DNA of 10,867 nt from contig DIZF01000028.1 in assembly GCA_002427815.1 (NCBI GenBank), forward strand, positions 1,105 through 11,971, read 5' to 3'. The DNA is from Ramlibacter tataouinensis. GTDB lineage: Bacteria; Pseudomonadota; Gammaproteobacteria; Burkholderiales; Burkholderiaceae_C. Shown piece by piece: positions 1-6,795 of the stretch. The stretch's first letter is position 1. Every line of letters begins with the position of its first letter. The translations under genes and the position numbers were made by a program. The notes under the pieces are model-generated. The model ran no database searches. It worked only from the letters and a program-made list of their open reading frames with translations, and was not told the origin of the DNA.

Positions 1-246
1 GTACCTCACCCGCGAGCGCGAGCGCCATTCGCGGGGCGTCAGCCCGCAGCTTCGGCCCGGCGACCCTGATGCCCATGGACCCGGCGCCGACATTCCCCCG
101 ACCCTTCCGGCTTCGTTGGCCCCCGACGGAGACGACCGCAGCAACTGAAGGCTCGCGCGACGGTTGGCAAGAACGTTGCGGATGGCCGCTGCGGTACCCG
201 ACCAGCCGCTCGCCCTGGACATGCGGTTGGGGGGTACAGTCTCGCC
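1..246. other. left-edge region without a supported gene
   Basis: This stretch lies upstream of the MFS transporter gene and I see no firmly supported gene in it. A minus-strand frame opens with an ATG at position 76 and runs off the left edge (about 25 codons, beginning MGIRVAGPKL, with mostly G or C in third positions). It could be the 5' end of a divergently transcribed gene, but there is no clear ribosome binding site and too little protein to recognise. Plus-strand frames here look like noise from high-GC DNA. If the minus-strand frame is real, positions 77-246 would be a divergent promoter region. I found no convincing -35/-10 pair. Confidence 0.4.
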
Positions 247-1671
247 GTGCCACTTCAAGACCCAGATCCCGCGGCCTGCACAGCGGCGCCCCCCGACGGG
301 CTTCCGGCGCCGGCAAGGTACAAGGCCATTGCGGTCATCATGCTGGGCATTGCGCTGTCGGTTCTGGACGGCTCCATCGTGAACCTGGCCTTGCCGAGCA
401 TTTCGCGCGACTTGAATTCGACCGCCTCACAGTCGATCCTGGTGGTCAACGCCTATCAGGTGGCGACGCTGGCCATGTTGCTGCCCTGTGCGGCTTTCGG
501 CGACCGGCTCGGCTATCGGCGGGTGTACCTCGTCGGCGTGGCGGTATTCACGGCCGCATCGGCGGCCTGCCTGCTGTCGCCATCCCTGCCTCTGCTGATC
601 GCGGCCCGCGCCGTGCAAGGCCTTGGCGCGGCGGGCATCATGGGCGTCAACGCTGCGCTGGTCCGGTTCACCTATCCGAGCAGCATGCTGGGCCGCGGTA
701 TCGCGCTCAATTCGGTGGTGGTCGCGACCTCCTCCGTGGCCGGGCCGTCCATCGCCGCCGCCGTCCTGTCGCTGGCTTCATGGCATTGGCTGTTCGCGCT
801 CAACATTCCGCTCGGTCTGTTGCTTCTGTGGCTGGGGCGCAAGGCCTTGCCATCCAATACGGCCCCCACATCGCCGCACACCCGCCTGTTCGCGCTCGAC
901 GTGGTGCTCAATGTCCTGTTCTTCAGTTTCATGTTCGTCGGCATGAGCGGCTTGAGCGGCGGCATCGGCAAATCCGGGCAGCTGGCCTCGACCGGTGAGG
1001 GATTGGTGGCGCTCGGCCTGGCGATCGTCTTCGGCTTTGTCTATTTCAGGCGCCAGCGGAGCCAGCCGATGCCGCTGCTGCCGGTCGATCTGCTCCGGAT
1101 TCCGGTGTTCGCTTTTTCGATGCTGACCTCGGTGTCCGCGTTCGCAGCGCAGACGCTCGCATTCATTTCGCTGCCGTTCCTGATGCTCGACGCATGGCAT
1201 CTCACTCCGCTGCACGCCGGTCTTGTGATCACGGCGTGGCCCTGCGGGGTGGTCGCCGTCGCGCCGATCGCGGGGCGGCTGATCGGCCGCTTCCACGGCG
1301 GGCTATTGGGCGGCATCGGATTGATCGTCCTGTGCGCCGGGCTGGCCCTGTTGGCAGGCATGGGGCATCAGCCCACCACCGCCGATGTCGCCTGGCGGCT
1401 GCTGGTGTGCGGCCTGGGATTCGGGCTGTTCCAGTCGCCCAACAATCACACCATCGTGACCAGTGCGCCGCTGCGACGCGCGGGTGCCGCGAGCGGCATG
1501 CTCGGCACGGCGCGGCTGACGGGCCAGTCGCTTGGCGCCGTCCTGCTGGCGCTCATCTTTGCCGTTGCCGGCACCGCGGACGGCAGTGGTCCCCGAGTGG
1601 CGCTCGGACTGGCGGCCCTGTTTGCGGCAGCGTCGGCGCTGTTCAGCCTGGCACGCATGCGCCGGCGCTAG
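247..1671 (+). CDS. MFS transporter, DHA2 (EmrB/QacA-like) family
   Basis: A 474-residue integral inner-membrane protein, predicted to be a proton-driven exporter of drugs or small organic molecules. The first helix carries the DHA2 signature VLDGSIVNLALP (residues 39-50). The motif-A loop FGDRLGYRRV (about 84-93) follows helix 2, and a motif-B-like stretch ARAVQGLGAAGIMG comes next. A motif-C-like GPSIAAAVLSLASWHWLF region and repeated hydrophobic helices reach the C-terminal basic MRRR end. The length fits 14-helix DHA2 members. The start is a GTG; the next in-frame ATG would cut into helix 1, so GTG is preferred, although no good Shine-Dalgarno sequence is visible. The gene ends 30 bp from the convergent lyase gene and is transcribed separately from the CoA-ester cluster. 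The substrate is unknown, and a link to the neighbouring pathway is possible but unsupported. Confidence 0.9.
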   Translation: MPLQDPDPAACTAAPPDGLPAPARYKAIAVIMLGIALSVLDGSIVNLALPSISRDLNSTASQSILVVNAYQVATLAMLLPCAAFGDRLGYRRVYLVGVAVFTAASAACLLSPSLPLLIAARAVQGLGAAGIMGVNAALVRFTYPSSMLGRGIALNSVVVATSSVAGPSIAAAVLSLASWHWLFALNIPLGLLLLWLGRKALPSNTAPTSPHTRLFALDVVLNVLFFSFMFVGMSGLSGGIGKSGQLASTGEGLVALGLAIVFGFVYFRRQRSQPMPLLPVDLLRIPVFAFSMLTSVSAFAAQTLAFISLPFLMLDAWHLTPLHAGLVITAWPCGVVAVAPIAGRLIGRFHGGLLGGIGLIVLCAGLALLAGMGHQPTTADVAWRLLVCGLGFGLFQSPNNHTIVTSAPLRRAGAASGMLGTARLTGQSLGAVLLALIFAVAGTADGSGPRVALGLAALFAAASALFSLARMRRR

Positions 1672-1694
1672 CGGCAGGTCATACGGGCGCGACG

Positions 1695-1716
1695 ACCGGC
1701 ATCACTTCCGGCCGGT
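1695..1716. terminator. weak hairpin at a convergent gene junction
   Basis: ACCGGC (1695-1700) and GCCGGT (1711-1716) are perfect 6-bp inverted arms around a 10-base loop, at the point where the MFS gene and the CitE-like operon converge. It overlaps the last codons of the minus-strand lyase gene. There is no run of T on either side, so it is at best a weak or Rho-assisted bidirectional terminator and may be chance in GC-rich DNA. Confidence 0.2.
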
Positions 1717-2700
1717 GCGGACAGGATTCGCGGCGCCGACGCCTTCGATCAGGGCTTGGCGCCGCACGATCGAGTCGGCCAGCTTCAGGTGCGCCATGTC
1801 GACCAGCACACCTTCGGCGCCGACGGCCCCTTGACCGGCGCGCGTGGTGCGCTCGATCAGCTCGCTGGTGCGCGCGGCCCAGGCCAGTTCTTCATCGCTC
1901 GGCGAGAACACCTGGTTGGCCAGCTCGATCTGCGAAGGGTGGATCGCCCACTTGCCTTCGAAGCCCAGTGCCTTGGCCCGCTGGGCGGAGGCGCGAAACC
2001 CGTCGGCATCGCCGAAGTCGGTAAACGGCCCGTCGACGGGGCGCAGTCCCCACGCCCGGCAGGCATTGGCGATGCGGGCCATCGCGAAGTGCCACTGGTC
2101 GTTCCAATGGCGCTGGCGGTTGCCGCCGGCGTCGGCATCGGTCAGCACCGCGTAGCGCTCGCTGGGACGGCCGAACACCCGGTCGTGGGTTCGCATGTCA
2201 ACCGTGTAGTCGCCGACGCCGAAGATCATCGCTTCCAGCCGGTCGGAGGCCTGGGCGATTTGCTCGACATTGGCCACGCCCAGCGCCGTTTCGATCAGCA
2301 CCTCGATGCCGATGCGCTTGTCGCGGCCGGTCTGCCGCTCCACCAGCGTCAGCAGCTGAGCGACGAATTGCACGTCGAACGCCGCCCCGGCCTTGGGCAG
2401 CAGCACCAGGTCGAGCCGTGACGCGTGGCGTGCAACCTCGACGATGTCTTCCAGCGCCCAGGGGGTATCGAGCCCGTTGACGCGCACTGCCACAGTCTTG
2501 TTTCCCCACTCCACATGGTTGAGCGCTTCGATCGCCTGTGCGCGAGCGTGGTCCTTCTGGCTGGGCGCGATGGCGTCCTCCAGGTCGAGGAACAGCGCAT
2601 CGGCAGTGCCGGCCGCCGCCTTGGCGAAAAACTTCGGGCTGGTGGCCGGCACGGCCAGTTCACTGCGCTGTACGCGGATGGGGCGGTCCTGCATGGGCAT
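1702..2700 (-). CDS. CitE/HpcH-family CoA-ester lyase, L-malyl-CoA/beta-methylmalyl-CoA lyase-like
   Basis: A 332-residue cytoplasmic Mg-dependent TIM-barrel lyase. Characterised relatives reversibly cleave malyl-CoA to acetyl-CoA and glyoxylate, and beta-methylmalyl-CoA to propionyl-CoA and glyoxylate. Visible family residues are LDLEDA (38-43), the substrate-binding Arg in VRVNGLDTP (R73), metal ligands E137 (IETALG) and D164 (GVGDYT), and WAIHPSQ (251-257). The C-terminal flap GVLVDMAHLK carries the conserved catalytic Asp (D301). Unlike the other two CitE proteins here, it has the HWNDQWHFA insert (198-206), PVDGPFTDFGD and GKWAIHP, which recall bacterial Mcl1-type lyases from memory. It is the last gene of the GntR-lyase-lyase operon, starting 21 bp after the preceding stop. 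ATGs at 2700 and 2694 are both possible; neither has a strong ribosome binding site. The exact hydroxyacyl-CoA substrate is inferred, not shown. Confidence 0.9.
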   Translation of the reverse strand: MPMQDRPIRVQRSELAVPATSPKFFAKAAAGTADALFLDLEDAIAPSQKDHARAQAIEALNHVEWGNKTVAVRVNGLDTPWALEDIVEVARHASRLDLVLLPKAGAAFDVQFVAQLLTLVERQTGRDKRIGIEVLIETALGVANVEQIAQASDRLEAMIFGVGDYTVDMRTHDRVFGRPSERYAVLTDADAGGNRQRHWNDQWHFAMARIANACRAWGLRPVDGPFTDFGDADGFRASAQRAKALGFEGKWAIHPSQIELANQVFSPSDEELAWAARTSELIERTTRAGQGAVGAEGVLVDMAHLKLADSIVRRQALIEGVGAANPVRTGRK

Positions 2701-2721
2701 GGTCCGGAGGTGGGTGGAGTG

Positions 2722-3636
2722 TCAGGAAGAGGCCGGTGCATCGTGGCGCCCGCAGGCATCCACCATGGCTGCCAGTCGCAACAGCCGCTCGGCTGGGGCA
2801 ACGAGGTCGATCGCGACGAACACGCTGCCGGCAAGCGCGGTGCCGTGGCCCTGCGCCGACGCATCGCGGTAGGCCGCGACGATTTGCTGCGCGCGCCCGA
2901 TCTCGGCGGGCGTGGGCGAAAAAACCTGGTTGACGACCGCCACCTGCCCGGGATGAAACACCACCTTGCCGACAAAGCCCAGCTCACGGGCCGCCTGTGC
3001 GTCCTGGCGTGTCGCTTCGGCGTTGCGCACGTCCTTGAAATAGGCCGCGTCGATCGCCTGGATGCGGGCTGCGCCGGCCGCTGCGGCGACCATGGAGCGC
3101 GGAAAGAGCAGCGTGGCGTCGGTGACCGCGCCACCGGTGGCGGCGGTGTAGTCGCCGGAGCCGAAGAAGAGCGCCGTCGTGCGCTCGCAGACATCGGCGA
3201 TCGCGAGGGCCTGCAGGATTCCGCGCGGCGTCTCCAGTGTCACCACCAGTTCGAGCGGCTGGGCGCGGCCGCGATCGCATTCGAGCGCTGCCAGATGCCG
3301 CTGCACTTCGAGCAGCCCGGCCGCCGATTCGACCTTGGGCACCATGATCGAATCGATCAGCGCGAATGGCAGCCTCGCCAGATCGTCGGCGCCAAATCCG
3401 GATTCCAGGCTGTTGATGCGCACGCAGCGTTCACGCCCGTCGGGCGCCAGCTCCCGCAGGGCCTGGGCGACGCAACTCCTGGCCTCGCGCTTGGCAGCCG
3501 GCGGCACGCTGTCCTCCAGGTCGAACACCAGGCAATCGGCGGCGTAGGAGGGCGCTTTGCGCAGGCGATCCAGGCGATTGCCCGGGGTCATCAGCATCGA
3601 CCGGCGCAGCCGGGGATCAGCCATGCCGGGACCCAT
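2722..3636 (-). CDS. CitE-like CoA-ester lyase lacking the usual C-terminal Asp
   Basis: A 304-residue HpcH/HpaI/CitE-fold protein, expected to be a cytoplasmic Mg-dependent lyase of a (hydroxy)acyl-CoA such as malyl-, citramalyl- or a related CoA ester. It shows RRSMLMTPGNR (11-21), VFDLEDSVPP (37-46), Arg73 in CVRINSLES, VPKVES (99-104), E135 (TLETPRG), D162 (GSGDYT) and VFHPGQV (226-232). In the C-terminal flap, where the family normally reads VD (as in both paralogues here), this protein reads FVAID: the expected Asp is Ala275, with an Asp two residues later (D277). Activity may therefore differ. Its start overlaps the GntR stop by 20 bp (ATG at 3636, preceded by a weak AGAG ribosome site) or 8 bp (ATG at 3624), implying translational coupling. 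The product and substrate remain uncertain. Confidence 0.87.
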   Translation of the reverse strand: MGPGMADPRLRRSMLMTPGNRLDRLRKAPSYAADCLVFDLEDSVPPAAKREARSCVAQALRELAPDGRERCVRINSLESGFGADDLARLPFALIDSIMVPKVESAAGLLEVQRHLAALECDRGRAQPLELVVTLETPRGILQALAIADVCERTTALFFGSGDYTAATGGAVTDATLLFPRSMVAAAAGAARIQAIDAAYFKDVRNAEATRQDAQAARELGFVGKVVFHPGQVAVVNQVFSPTPAEIGRAQQIVAAYRDASAQGHGTALAGSVFVAIDLVAPAERLLRLAAMVDACGRHDAPASS

Positions 3637-4441
3637 CGCTCTCTGCGCTCTGGGCCCGAAAGCGGGAGCGCTGGGTGTAGCGCCCGCTCGGGTAGTGTCC
3701 GATGCCGACCTCGACGATGGTGCCGGTGCGGTCGAGGTAATAGCGGGCGATGCGCAGCGCCGCCTGGCCTTCCTTCGCCTTGAGTGCGCGCGCCATCGGG
3801 CGCGTCATGTTTGCCGCCGTGATTTCCTGGCGTACCTCGACGATGCGCACCCCGAAACGCGCCTCCACCATCGAATAGATCGGCCGCGTGAAGACCTTCT
3901 CCGGGCCGACCGCCTCCGCGTATTGAGGGCGCAGGTAGACCTGGAGGTAGCTCAAGGGCAGCGCTTGCTGCGGAACCTTGCGCAGGATCGTGATCTCGCT
4001 CCAGGCCTGCCCGACCGGGCAATAGAGTTGCGCGGCCAGCTCCGCATCCGCCACCACTTCGCCGCGCGCGATCACGTGCATCTCCGTCGCCTCGACGAAC
4101 TGCAGCAGGTCCGAGATGGTCCTGATGCCGCTGAAAAAGCGAGCCGTCTCCGACCGGGCGCGCACCATGGTGCCGATGCCGGCCCGCGACCAGACCACCC
4201 CGTCATCCTTGAGCTCGCGCAACGCCTGCCGCACCGTATGTCGGCTCACGCCGTAGCGTTGCGCGAGACTGTCCTCGGGCGGCAACGAACTGCCCACTGC
4301 GTAGCGGCCCTTGTCGATGTCCTGCATCAGGGCGCGGGCCAGCGACAGGTACAGCGGCTGGCGCACGCCGTCAAAAGGGCGTTCCAGCGCCGGCTCTGCC
4401 CGGGGCATGGACTGGGGGACCGAGCTGCTGCTGGATGTCAT
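3617..4441 (-). CDS. GntR-family transcriptional regulator, HutC/UTRA type
   Basis: A 274-residue DNA-binding regulator. The N-terminal winged helix-turn-helix covers about residues 29-97 and contains the GntR hallmarks LPPEDSLAQRYGVSRHTVRQAL and a GIGTMV wing. The rest (about 115-262) matches the UTRA ligand-binding fold typical of HutC-subfamily members, with late motifs such as RPMARALKAKEGQAALRIARYY and a terminal SGRYTQRSRF. I chose the ATG at 4441. The reading frame is open up to 4618, but that extension crosses the palindromic operator and the start of the divergent CoA-transferase gene and does not look like protein. It is first in a minus-strand operon with two CitE-like lyases and divergent from the main catabolic operon. 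By family precedent it is probably a repressor relieved by a pathway acid or CoA intermediate. The ligand is unknown. Confidence 0.92.
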   Translation of the reverse strand: MTSSSSSVPQSMPRAEPALERPFDGVRQPLYLSLARALMQDIDKGRYAVGSSLPPEDSLAQRYGVSRHTVRQALRELKDDGVVWSRAGIGTMVRARSETARFFSGIRTISDLLQFVEATEMHVIARGEVVADAELAAQLYCPVGQAWSEITILRKVPQQALPLSYLQVYLRPQYAEAVGPEKVFTRPIYSMVEARFGVRIVEVRQEITAANMTRPMARALKAKEGQAALRIARYYLDRTGTIVEVGIGHYPSGRYTQRSRFRAQSAESDGSRHG

Positions 4442-4526
4442 GGGCAAAGTGCTGCGCAATTGCGATCTTTCCCGCCGGGCGGCCGACTCGGGTAATCCCG
4501 GGCATCGGCCAAGGCGCTTTCCTATA

Positions 4527-4554
4527 TTGTACGTACAACCGTACAGGATCGTAC
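4527..4554. promoter_or_regulatory. palindromic GTAC cluster, probable GntR operator in the divergent promoter
   Basis: The 152-bp gap between the divergent regulator and CoA-transferase starts holds a perfect 12-bp palindrome TTGTACGTACAA (4527-4538). Further GTAC tetramers lie at 4541-4544 and 4551-4554, giving four GTAC units in 26 bp. HutC-type GntR proteins bind GT/AC-flanked dyads, so this is the best candidate operator for the adjacent regulator. AT-rich hexamers overlap its left end: TATATT (4523-4528, plus strand) and TACAAT (4531-4526, minus strand). Both are one mismatch from a sigma-70 -10 box, but neither has a good -35 partner. A bound repressor could block both directions. The assignment is inference from position and symmetry. 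Confidence 0.65.
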
Positions 4555-4584
4555 GCACAGTCTTCAGGACAAATCGGGCCGTGC

Positions 4585-4588
4585 AAGG
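4585..4588 (+). promoter_or_regulatory. ribosome binding site fixing the first CoA-transferase start
   Basis: AAGG sits 5 bases before the ATG at 4594. It decides the start against the longer open frame beginning at 4435, which would run through the divergent operator, and against the later ATG at 4669, which has no purine-rich leader. Confidence 0.6.
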
Positions 4589-4593
4589 TTTCG

Positions 4594-5886
4594 ATGGCGG
4601 AGAGCGAATTGGCAACAACGAAACCCCAGATCAACCCCGACGTGAAGATCGCTGACCCGGCTGGCGCGATGGCGCTGCAGGGAACCAAGGTCGTCGACAT
4701 CTCCAACTTCCTGGCCGCGCCCATGTGCTCGATGTTCCTGGCCGACTTCGGGGCCGACGTCATCAAGGTCGAGCGCCCGGGGCTGGGCGACGAGGTGCGT
4801 CGCTGGGGCGAAGTCAAGAACGGCATCGGCCTGTATTACAAGGCGGTGAACCGCGGCAAGAAGTCGGTCACCGCCGATCTGCGCACGCCGTTCGGCGTCG
4901 AAGTCGTCAAGCGCCTGGTCGCCACCGCCGACATCGTGGTTGAGAACTACCGTCCGGGCACCCTGGAAAAATGGGGCCTGGGCCCCGAAGTGCTGACGGC
5001 GATCAATCCGGGGTTGATCATGGTGCGGGTCACCGGTTTCGGCCAGACCGGGCCCAATCGGCAGCGGCCGGGCTTTGGCACCATCGCCGAGGCGTATGCC
5101 GGATACGCCTACATCTCGGGCTACCCGGACCGGCCGCCGCTGTTGCCGGGCTTCGGGCTCGCCGATTCCACCACCGGACTGATGGCGGCTTACCTCGCAT
5201 CGGTGGCGCTGCACGAGAAGCGCCGCAGCGGCCGCGGCCAGGTGATCGACCTGGCGCTGTATGAAACGCTGCTCACACTGCTCGGGCCACAGGTCGTCAA
5301 CTACGACCAGCTCGGGCTCATCCAGGAGCGCGCAGCCTCGCGGCTGCCGTTCACGGCGCCGCGCAACATCTACCGCACCCGCGACGACAAATACATCTCG
5401 GTCGGCGGCAGCGCGCAATCGATCTTCGAGCGCCTGTGCGCCGCCCTCGAGGTGCCGGACCTGCCGCGTGATCCGCGCTTTGTCGACAACCGCGCGCGGC
5501 TGGCCAACGTGGACGCCCTGGACGACGCGCTGCAGCACGCGATCGGCCGCTTCGACCGCGATGAACTGATGCGCCGCTTCATCGAGCTGGAAGCGGCGAT
5601 CTCGCCGGTCAACAACGTCGAGGACATCCTGCGCGACGAGCATGTCGCGGCGCGCGAAAACATCATCGCGATCGACGATGCCGAACTCGGCGGTCCCCTG
5701 CGCATGCAGAACGTGGTCGGAAAGTTCTCGCGCACGCCCGGCGCGATTCGCCACACCGGCCCGCGCCTGGGCGAGCACAACCGCGAAGTCCTGATCGGCC
5801 TGCTGGGCTTTGACGAGGCGCAACTGCGCGCGCAGGGCATCGACCTGGCAAGTCCACCGCAGCCGCCCGCCGCGATCGGAAAGTAG
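4594..5886 (+). CDS. CaiB/BaiF family (class III) CoA-transferase, first copy
   Basis: A 430-residue cytoplasmic enzyme that moves CoA from an acyl-CoA donor to a carboxylic acid through an enzyme-bound anhydride. Family features run in order: GTKVVDISNFLAAPMCSMFLADFGADVIKVERP (30-62), NRGKKSV (86-92), VENYRPGTLEKWGLG (116-130) and GFGQTGPNRQRPGF (148-161). The predicted catalytic Asp is D191 in LADSTTGLMA, aligned by eye with Asp169 of formyl-CoA transferase. Late motifs include RGQVIDLALYE, RTRDDKYISVG and TGPRLGEHNREVL (388-400). The length is normal for the family. The start at 4594 leaves about 25 extra hydrophilic residues before the domain. It is the first gene of the plus-strand operon; its stop overlaps the ribosome binding site of the next gene. 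Substrate specificity cannot be assigned; dicarboxylates are likely given the lyase neighbours. Confidence 0.92.
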   Translation: MAESELATTKPQINPDVKIADPAGAMALQGTKVVDISNFLAAPMCSMFLADFGADVIKVERPGLGDEVRRWGEVKNGIGLYYKAVNRGKKSVTADLRTPFGVEVVKRLVATADIVVENYRPGTLEKWGLGPEVLTAINPGLIMVRVTGFGQTGPNRQRPGFGTIAEAYAGYAYISGYPDRPPLLPGFGLADSTTGLMAAYLASVALHEKRRSGRGQVIDLALYETLLTLLGPQVVNYDQLGLIQERAASRLPFTAPRNIYRTRDDKYISVGGSAQSIFERLCAALEVPDLPRDPRFVDNRARLANVDALDDALQHAIGRFDRDELMRRFIELEAAISPVNNVEDILRDEHVAARENIIAIDDAELGGPLRMQNVVGKFSRTPGAIRHTGPRLGEHNREVLIGLLGFDEAQLRAQGIDLASPPQPPAAIGK

Positions 5887-5894
5887 GAGTCTCC

Positions 5895-6776
5895 ATGCCC
5901 GTCTACCGCAGTTTCCTGTTCGCCCCCGGCAACCATCCCCGGCGGGTCGAGAAGAGTCTCACCCTGGGTGCCGACGCCGTCATCCTGGATCTCGAAGACG
6001 CGGTGGCGAACGCCGAGAAGCCGTCCACCCGGGCCACGGTAGTCGAGGCCTTGCGCGGCCCGCGCCGCTGCCAGGGCTATGTGCGCGTCAACTCGCTCGG
6101 AACGCAGTGGTGCCATGGCGACTTTGTCGCGGTCGCGAGCGCGGGCGTCGACGGCATCGTGCTGCCCAAGGTCGAGAGCGCGAGCGACCTGAAAACCGCC
6201 GAGTGGCTGCTTCAGTCGCTGGAGCGCGAGCGCGGCCTGCCCGAAGGCGGCATCGACCTGATTCCGATCATCGAGACCGCCCAGGGCTTTTCCAACATCG
6301 CCTCGATCGCGCGAGCCGGCACCCGTGCGCGGCGCCTCGCTTTCGGGGCCGGTGACTTCACCCTCGACGTGGGGATCACCTGGTCCGCCGACGAAACCGA
6401 GTTGCTGCCCTATCGAACCGCCTTCGTGGTCGAGTCGCGCGCCGCCGGCCTGGAGCCGCCGATCGACACGGTGTGGGTCGCGCTCAAGGACGGCGAGGGC
6501 TTCCGCCGTTCGGTGCAGCGGGCCAAGGATCTCGGCTTCCAGGGCAAGATGTGCATTCATCCGGACCAGGTGCCGGTTGTCAACGATTGCTTCCGCCCCA
6601 CCGAGCCCGAGCTCGCCCGTGCCCGCCGCGTCATCGATGCCTTCGCGGAAGCCGAGCGCAAGGGGCTGGCCGCGATCCAGGTCGACGGCCAGTTCGTCGA
6701 CTACCCGCTCGTTTACCTTGCGCAACGTCTCGTCGCCCGTGCCAAGGCCATCGAAGAAGCCGGCCGCGGCCGGTAA
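5895..6776 (+). CDS. CitE-like CoA-ester lyase, third copy
   Basis: A 293-residue Mg-dependent CitE/HpcH-family TIM-barrel lyase. The N-terminal YRSFLFAPGNHPRRVEKS is typical of stand-alone CitE proteins, which cleave malyl-, citramalyl- or related CoA esters rather than forming citrate lyase. Key residues are all present: LDLEDAV (31-37), R64 in YVRVNSL, PKVESA (91-96), metal ligands E127 (IIETAQG) and D154 (GAGDFT), MCIHPDQV (219-226) and the flap Asp D269 in GQFVDYPLV. There are no acyl-carrier (CitD) or alpha-subunit (CitF) genes nearby, which argues against a citrate lyase complex. An AGGAG ribosome site (5885-5889) overlaps the stop of the preceding CoA-transferase gene, so the two are co-transcribed and probably coupled. 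Sandwiched between two CoA-transferases, it most likely acts on a CoA ester that one of them makes. Confidence 0.92.
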   Translation: MPVYRSFLFAPGNHPRRVEKSLTLGADAVILDLEDAVANAEKPSTRATVVEALRGPRRCQGYVRVNSLGTQWCHGDFVAVASAGVDGIVLPKVESASDLKTAEWLLQSLERERGLPEGGIDLIPIIETAQGFSNIASIARAGTRARRLAFGAGDFTLDVGITWSADETELLPYRTAFVVESRAAGLEPPIDTVWVALKDGEGFRRSVQRAKDLGFQGKMCIHPDQVPVVNDCFRPTEPELARARRVIDAFAEAERKGLAAIQVDGQFVDYPLVYLAQRLVARAKAIEEAGRGR

Positions 6777-6795
6777 TCAAACAACCAGGACCTTC

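Noticed and set aside
1..93. Minus-strand frame containing LTPRE, resembling the start of a LuxR-type helix-turn-helix
   Set aside because: Only five residues match, the continuation (WRSRSRVRY) does not fit the LuxR pattern, and the frame is cut by the window edge.
2425..3783. 452-codon plus-strand open frame opposite the second CitE-like lyase
   Set aside because: It is antisense to a gene with clear family motifs, is rich in Arg, Gly and His with no recognisable domain, and is the expected by-product of GC-biased codons.
4435..4593. N-terminal extension of the first CoA-transferase to 4435
   Set aside because: It runs through the operator region and into the start of the regulator gene; the ATG at 4594 has a ribosome binding site and fits the family better.
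4442..4618. N-terminal extension of the GntR regulator to an ATG at 4618
   Set aside because: The added residues are unlike protein of this family, cross the palindromic operator and overlap the divergent transferase start.
4564..5823. 419-codon minus-strand open frame opposite the first CoA-transferase
   Set aside because: Same reason: shadow of a strongly supported gene, with low-complexity Arg/Asp/Gln/Val composition and no domain.
5370..6725. 451-codon minus-strand open frame spanning the junction of the transferase and third lyase genes
   Set aside because: It crosses two well-supported co-directional genes on the other strand and has no recognisable motifs.
1702..6776. Citrate lyase complex (CitDEF) suggested by CitE similarity
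   Set aside because: No CitD acyl-carrier, CitF alpha subunit or CitC/CitG/CitX accessory genes are present; the CitE proteins are of the stand-alone type.
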